This document shows, piece after piece, positions 59,551 to 64,000 of a stretch of 64,000 bases of DNA. Position numbers and translations under genes: made by a program. Numbering within the stretch: position 1 is the first letter of the stretch; the number at the start of each line of letters is the position of its first letter. Under the pieces are notes generated by a model. The model worked only from the letters and a program-made list of their open reading frames with translations, did no database searches and was not told the origin of the DNA. The DNA comes from Helicoverpa zea (lineage: Eukaryota; Arthropoda; Insecta; Lepidoptera; Noctuidae), in NCBI RefSeq assembly GCF_022581195.2, contig NC_061475.1:7440001-7504000 (forward strand), read 5' to 3'.

Positions 59551-60708
59551 ATGCCGGGTATCCAGTGCGCAGCTTGCAAGCTCTTTGCATCGGCGATAGA
59601 GGGCGTCAAGTGTGGTAGTAGCAAGTGTCGGCGACTATACCACCGAGGATGCGTTAATTTTAAGCCAGACGTAGCTATCCCACCTTCCTGGCGCTGCCCT
59701 GAATGTAAAAAGAACCTGGTCAGGGATAACAGGGCAGATACTCCAATCAGAGGTTCGGCTGGCTCCGCGGGAGGTCCTGCAAGCCAAACTAGCTCAGTGG
59801 CCCGCACGACTGGTGAGTTGGATGCCAGCTGCTCTAGCCCAGCACCCGTGGTCTGCGAGCAACAACGCGCTAGCCCGTCGTCTGCTTCTACGCCGCTACA
59901 TAGGAGCGCCTCCACAGCTGTCACTGCGGCACGGGAAATCTCTCCTGTCGTAGGCTCTGGTTTGGGTTTGCTCATGGATGAGTTGAGAGCGATGCGTGGG
60001 GAGATTCAAGAGTTTCGCAAGGAGATGGAGTTGGAGATGGCGCAGCTGGTATCTGCAATGAGTCACTGCAATGGGCGCATCGATGGCCTCGAGGCCAGAA
60101 TAAGCGCTTTGGAACAACAGGCTGCTACGGGTCGTTCATCGGCAGATGAGGTCGTGGAAGAGTTGAGGCGCGAGCTGAACGATAGGGATCAGGACCTATT
60201 GGCAAATGATGTGGAGATAACTAATATACCGGAGGCTCCTTCTGATCACCCTATCCACATCGCTAAAGTTGTAGGCCTTAAGTTAGGGGTACAGTTGGAG
60301 GAGCGCGACATCATCAGCGCGGAGCGGGTCGGCGGCAAGCAGCTCAACGCCACTAGCTCTGCCGGGCCGGCGGTGACGCGGCCGCGTGCCATAGTCGTGC
60401 GCCTGGCGCGCCGCGAGCTGCGCGACGAGCTGCTGGCGAGCGCGCGCGTGCGGCGCGGGGCGACCACCGCCGACCTCGACCTGCCCGGCCCGCCACAGCG
60501 CTTCTTCATCAACGAGCGCCTCACGAAGACAAATCGCCGGTTGTTTCGGATGGCCCGAGATGCTGCTCGCCTCCACAATTGGAGATTTGTGTGGACCAAG
60601 CGCGGGCGCATACTTGCCAGGAGGAGTCCGGGTGATTCCACTCAAAGAATCCGCACTGATGAGGATATTGTTAAGTTTTTTGGACCTGTTAATAATGAAA
60701 CAACTTGA
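59551..60708 (+). CDS. LINE ORF1 protein (PHD finger, coiled coil, FP-like domain)
   Basis: ORF1 proteins bind element RNA and form the ribonucleoprotein needed for transposition. The 385 residues begin with a PHD-type zinc finger, pattern C4HC3 (C6, C9, C21, C26, H31, C34, C49, C52). A low-complexity S/A/P-rich linker (60-135) and a heptad-rich segment (about 140-215, MDELRAMRGEIQEF) that should form a coiled-coil oligomer follow. The C-terminal domain (about 215-380; NERLTKTNRRLFRMAR, WTKRGRILAR) resembles the domain shared by baculovirus FP25K-like proteins and CR1-type ORF1s, as I know the family. PHD-bearing ORF1s are known from CR1-group LINEs. ATG at 59551 is right because the finger starts at residue 6. 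The middle (about 60300-60500) is strikingly GC-rich compared with the window. ORF2 follows after 410 bp. Confidence 0.9.
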   Translation: MPGIQCAACKLFASAIEGVKCGSSKCRRLYHRGCVNFKPDVAIPPSWRCPECKKNLVRDNRADTPIRGSAGSAGGPASQTSSVARTTGELDASCSSPAPVVCEQQRASPSSASTPLHRSASTAVTAAREISPVVGSGLGLLMDELRAMRGEIQEFRKEMELEMAQLVSAMSHCNGRIDGLEARISALEQQAATGRSSADEVVEELRRELNDRDQDLLANDVEITNIPEAPSDHPIHIAKVVGLKLGVQLEERDIISAERVGGKQLNATSSAGPAVTRPRAIVVRLARRELRDELLASARVRRGATTADLDLPGPPQRFFINERLTKTNRRLFRMARDAARLHNWRFVWTKRGRILARRSPGDSTQRIRTDEDIVKFFGPVNNETT

Positions 60709-61118
60709 TTATTCTTCTTTTTTTATATTATTGTTTGTTTGTAACTATTTACCTTGTATCAGTGGAAGGGAAAATATGCGTCTAAACTATAAATATCGGG
60801 GGATTTACACGCTGGCTGGCACGCATGTTAAGTCGCAATCGACACTTATTTATACATATTACATTCTACACAGTATTACTACATACACGAACTATATACC
60901 AAATAATTACATAATCAATTATTTTTTATTTTATTTTTTCATGCTTCCCACATCAATCACAGTACCTTACACAATGTATTTGTCTACACTCATTACATAC
61001 AACATCACACATTTTACACAAATAATATTCACATTATACACTTCAACTATTACATTATATACTACATTCTATAAATTACATTTACATCTTATACAACATT
61101 GTAACTTATTGACTACAA
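60709..61118 (+). other. Inter-ORF spacer, strongly G-depleted
   Basis: In 60841-61118 I count about 9 G and 59 C in 278 nt, an extreme strand bias. One frame (overlapping the ORF1 end in another phase) stays open through it and stops at 61130-61132, just past the ORF2 start at 61119. The TAA thus overlaps the beginning of ORF2. Confidence 0.8.
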
Positions 61119-63968
61119 ATGAATACAAGTAAACTTATTAGGTTTGGGCTATTGAATGCGGGCTCCCTGGGGACTAACCAGGACGAGTTTTTGGTCGCAA
61201 TGGGCAATCATTCAGTGGACATAATGGCTGTCAACGAAACCTGGTTGCGCAAGGGTGAAGATGACCGGGCGCCTAGCGTACCTGGTTATAAACTCAAGCA
61301 CATCCCGCGTCCATTGTCTATACGTGGGGGGCGAGGCGGAGGGGTCGCCTTCTACATCAGAAATGGAATACCTGCACGTGTCAGAGCCCACCCTGAACAC
61401 CCTAATGTCGAACAGCTTTGGTTAACCCTTACCGTGAATAAAATCAAACTACTCATTGGCACTGCATATCGCCCACCATGGTTGGAACTGGAGACTTTCC
61501 TCGACGGACTGACATCAAGCATAGGTAGCCTGGCCCCCTTCGATAATCTAATACTGTTAGGGGACTTCAATGTCAACATGGTGGACGTTAACAACTCGAA
61601 ATCCAGACAACTTGCAGATTTTGTCAGCTATCTCAACTTGACTCAAGTGGTCACAACTCCCACGCACTTTATAGGTAATAGTAGCTCGCTCATTGACGTA
61701 ATCTGCACTGATGCTCCAATCCGCAATGTTGAGGTGAATCATATTAGTGAGCTTAGCCATCACGCATTTATCACCTGCGAGACGGTCTTCAAGAAACCTA
61801 AATGCCAACCTAGGTCAGTGGTATATCGCCCTCTCAAAGACATTCTGGAGGATTACTTCGACAGGGATTTAAAAAGTATACCTTGGTCTATGGTGGGTGA
61901 CATGAATGATGTTGATTCAATGGTGCAAACATTCAACTCATTTGTTATCCAATTGTTCGACCTCCACGCTCCCATTAGATGTAAAACTTTTAGATCCCGT
62001 CCCACTCCATGGATCACTGATAACATCAGACTAATATCGAAACTGAGAGATGAGGCCAGGGACAAATTTCGTAAATCTAAGCTACCAGAACATAAGAGTA
62101 ATTACCTAGACCTTAAGCATCTAGCCACCACGGCACTGGCTAATGAGAAGGCCGCTTATTTCGCTAGTAGTATTAATAATAACATCAGGGACCCTAAATT
62201 ATTATGGCGCAATTTAAAAGCAGATGTTTTGCCTGACCACAAACAAAGACTTCTGCCGGAACACTTTGATAACCCTGACGAAATCAATGCGGCTTTCCTA
62301 GACGTTCCCGGTGATTGTAGTCATAATGATTCGCAGTCATCTTTCTTTGAGTCGCACAGGTTTAGCGATGCTACTTTCACTCTGACAACAACCAATTCCG
62401 AAGTAATCCTCAAGATAATTAGAAGCCTAGAGTCTAACGCACAGGGTGTCGATGGCATCAGTCTCGACATGATAAACCTCACTTTACCAACTACCTTGCA
62501 AGCCATCACAGACATCATAAATTGTTCAATAATCACACATACATTCCCTGAACTCTGGCGATGCGCTATTGTGCGACCGATCCCTAAAATTAACAGTCCA
62601 ACCAACACAAAGGACCTAAGGCCAATCAGTATACTGCCCTGCCTATCAAAGATCTTGGAACGCGTAGTGCACTCGCAGGTCATTGAATACCTTGAAGCAA
62701 ATAACATTCTTCCTGACCTACAATCGGGCTTTAGGCAGGGCAGAGGTACTGCAACGGCTTTGGCCGACGTAGTGGGGAATATTCTTGAGGCACGGGACAG
62801 GGGGGAGGGCACAATTTTGGCTCTGCTAGATTTCTCCCGCGCTTTTGATGCAATTAACACCACTCTACTTCTGTCAAAGTTAGCTTTTTATGGTTTTGAT
62901 AAGAACACGGTAAAGTGGTTTAAAAGCTATCTTTCGGGCCGATCTCAATTTGTAGAGATGCAAAGAGAGGATGGGTCAAGAGTGTTATCCTCCCCCCTCA
63001 GCGTGTCCAGGGGCGTTCCCCAGGGATCGATTTTGGGGCCCTTGCTTTATATCCTATATAGCGCGGATATTGTAAAGTCTTTTGCCCATTGTAAATATCA
63101 TATGTATGCTGACGACATCCAGCTGTATTTGTCGTTCAAGGTCAATGAAACATCTGAGGCAGTGCAGAAAATCAATGAGGATTTGCATAGGGTGGTTGTT
63201 TGGTCAGATTTGAATTCACTGGTCCTTAACCCGCTCAAATCGAAATTTATGGTTCTGGGCTCTAGAAACCAAGTACAAACTATTGAGTCAGCTAACCCTG
63301 AGATAGTGATCATGGGAGAGAAAATCGAGAGGGTTAAGCAAGCATGCAATCTGGGCCTAATTATGGACCCGGAGCTGCGATTTGAGGCACATATAACTAG
63401 AATGTTAGGAAATTGTTTCTATAGGCTAAAGGTATTATACGGAATACGGAAATATCTGAGCATTCCTTTGCGCAAACAACTTGTCGACAGCCTCATCCTA
63501 TCAAAGTTAAACTATTGTGATGTAGTGTATGGACCATGCCTTCTCTCTAGAACCGAGCGCGTTATCCAACGTATACAAAATGCCTGTGTCCGCTTTTGTG
63601 TAAATATTCCACGTAGAAGTCATGTTACACCATACATAAATGAACTAAAACTATTAAAGATGGCTGCCAGGAGAAAGCTTCATTTAGCTAATTTGTTGTT
63701 TGGCACTGTTAGGACACAAACACCGGAATATCTTTTCAAAAAGCTGACCTGGAAACAAAGCCAGATAAAGCATGGTCTTCGCTCCATAGTGTGTCCGCTG
63801 ACCGTTCCCATGCATCGCACTACGGCTTTCAGAGGATGCTTCAAGTTTGCAGCCACGCGCTGCTGGAATGATCTCCCTCCCCCACTTCGATGCCTGAAAA
63901 CAAAACATACATTTAAAACAAAACTTAAAAAGCTACTGTTACATGAACAAATTAGCCTTAATTTGTAA
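61119..63968 (+). CDS. LINE ORF2: endonuclease and reverse transcriptase
   Basis: This enzyme nicks target DNA and copies element RNA at the nick. Of 949 residues, 8-225 are an apurinic-type endonuclease: NAGSL (N13), NETW (E40), YRPPW (117-121), LLGDFNVN (D149, N151) and LSHHAFI (213-215 region). Family members usually have SDH at the last site; here it reads SHH, so one catalytic-type aspartate is replaced. The reverse transcriptase spans about 440-740: LRPISILPCLSKILERV, SGFRQGRGT, ALLDFSRAFDAIN (D571, D577), SRGVPQGSILGPLL (motif B) and YADD (663-666). The C-terminus (about 790-949; LNYCDVVYGP, RRSHVTPYI, RCWNDLPPPLR) is typical of the CR1/Jockey group. The length is normal for a complete CR1 ORF2, and no stop or frameshift is present. 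ATG at 61119 lies close to the conserved N13, supporting it. There is no RNase H domain, as expected for CR1. Confidence 0.93.
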   Translation: MNTSKLIRFGLLNAGSLGTNQDEFLVAMGNHSVDIMAVNETWLRKGEDDRAPSVPGYKLKHIPRPLSIRGGRGGGVAFYIRNGIPARVRAHPEHPNVEQLWLTLTVNKIKLLIGTAYRPPWLELETFLDGLTSSIGSLAPFDNLILLGDFNVNMVDVNNSKSRQLADFVSYLNLTQVVTTPTHFIGNSSSLIDVICTDAPIRNVEVNHISELSHHAFITCETVFKKPKCQPRSVVYRPLKDILEDYFDRDLKSIPWSMVGDMNDVDSMVQTFNSFVIQLFDLHAPIRCKTFRSRPTPWITDNIRLISKLRDEARDKFRKSKLPEHKSNYLDLKHLATTALANEKAAYFASSINNNIRDPKLLWRNLKADVLPDHKQRLLPEHFDNPDEINAAFLDVPGDCSHNDSQSSFFESHRFSDATFTLTTTNSEVILKIIRSLESNAQGVDGISLDMINLTLPTTLQAITDIINCSIITHTFPELWRCAIVRPIPKINSPTNTKDLRPISILPCLSKILERVVHSQVIEYLEANNILPDLQSGFRQGRGTATALADVVGNILEARDRGEGTILALLDFSRAFDAINTTLLLSKLAFYGFDKNTVKWFKSYLSGRSQFVEMQREDGSRVLSSPLSVSRGVPQGSILGPLLYILYSADIVKSFAHCKYHMYADDIQLYLSFKVNETSEAVQKINEDLHRVVVWSDLNSLVLNPLKSKFMVLGSRNQVQTIESANPEIVIMGEKIERVKQACNLGLIMDPELRFEAHITRMLGNCFYRLKVLYGIRKYLSIPLRKQLVDSLILSKLNYCDVVYGPCLLSRTERVIQRIQNACVRFCVNIPRRSHVTPYINELKLLKMAARRKLHLANLLFGTVRTQTPEYLFKKLTWKQSQIKHGLRSIVCPLTVPMHRTTAFRGCFKFAATRCWNDLPPPLRCLKTKHTFKTKLKKLLLHEQISLNL

Positions 63969-64000
63969 TATTGCTTCATACCTCAGGGGTCATGGCACAC

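Larger units (their letters stand above)
59370..64000 (+). mobile_element. CR1-clade LINE, both ORFs intact, 3' end outside window
   Basis: It contains a 5' region, ORF1, a 410-bp spacer and ORF2. The window stops 32 bp after the ORF2 stop, so the 3' untranslated region, tail and target duplication are not visible. The start is approximate. Intact frames suggest a young, possibly active copy. Confidence 0.85.

Noticed and set aside
60560..61132. 190-codon plus-strand frame across the ORF1/ORF2 spacer
   Set aside because: The first part overlaps ORF1 in another phase. The rest is open only because the spacer lacks G.

Overview
The window looks like nuclear DNA of a moth or butterfly. It is AT-rich and gene-poor, and it is packed with interspersed repeats typical of Lepidoptera: tRNA-headed SINEs ending in GGCTCGGAGGATGATGATG, GGGTTCCGTACC repeats, and CR1-, RTE- and R1-type LINE pieces. 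The order is inferred from repeat style. A noctuid-like moth is my best guess, but the species cannot be read from the sequence.

Region by region. 0-17 kb: old repeats only, including a SINE on the minus strand with a clean 13-bp target-site duplication (TSD) at 11.6-12.0 kb, a 27-bp perfect hairpin at 14.1 kb and a second tRNA-headed SINE at 15.7-16.1 kb. 17.3-19.3 kb: a recent, 5'-truncated LINE insertion with an open 442-codon reverse-transcriptase frame, exactly bounded by a 14-bp TSD. 19.3-32 kb: a 236-bp terminal-inverted-repeat element nested in an older repeat, an RTE LINE relic, and a 1.26-kb non-autonomous hAT-like element (8-bp TSD) nested inside a SINE. 32.1-55.7 kb: a probable host gene on the plus strand made of very small exons (32085-32136, 48563-48635, 51139-51167, perhaps 55614-55675). 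It encodes a short peptide with a signal sequence. Its introns hold most of the other repeats and, on the minus strand at 45.1-47.4 kb, a poly(A)-tailed element with an intact 612-codon superfamily 1 RNA-virus-type helicase frame. 56.0-57.9 kb: two tandem, nearly identical ~950-bp units, each starting with a perfect long hairpin. 58.3-59.0 kb: a duplicated ~150-bp segment around a SINE fragment. 59.4 kb to the end: an apparently full-length CR1-clade LINE with intact ORF1 (PHD finger, coiled coil, baculovirus-FP-like domain) and ORF2 (endonuclease and reverse transcriptase). Its 3' end lies beyond the window.

How the parts relate. The intact LINE could mobilise itself. SINEs, the retrocopy-like helicase segment and the truncated LINE all carry marks of target-primed reverse transcription. 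The hAT-like and short inverted-repeat elements have no transposase here and would depend on enzymes encoded elsewhere. The only candidate host gene was assembled by joining splice sites by eye. Its first three exons are well supported by phase and splice signals; its last exon is not.
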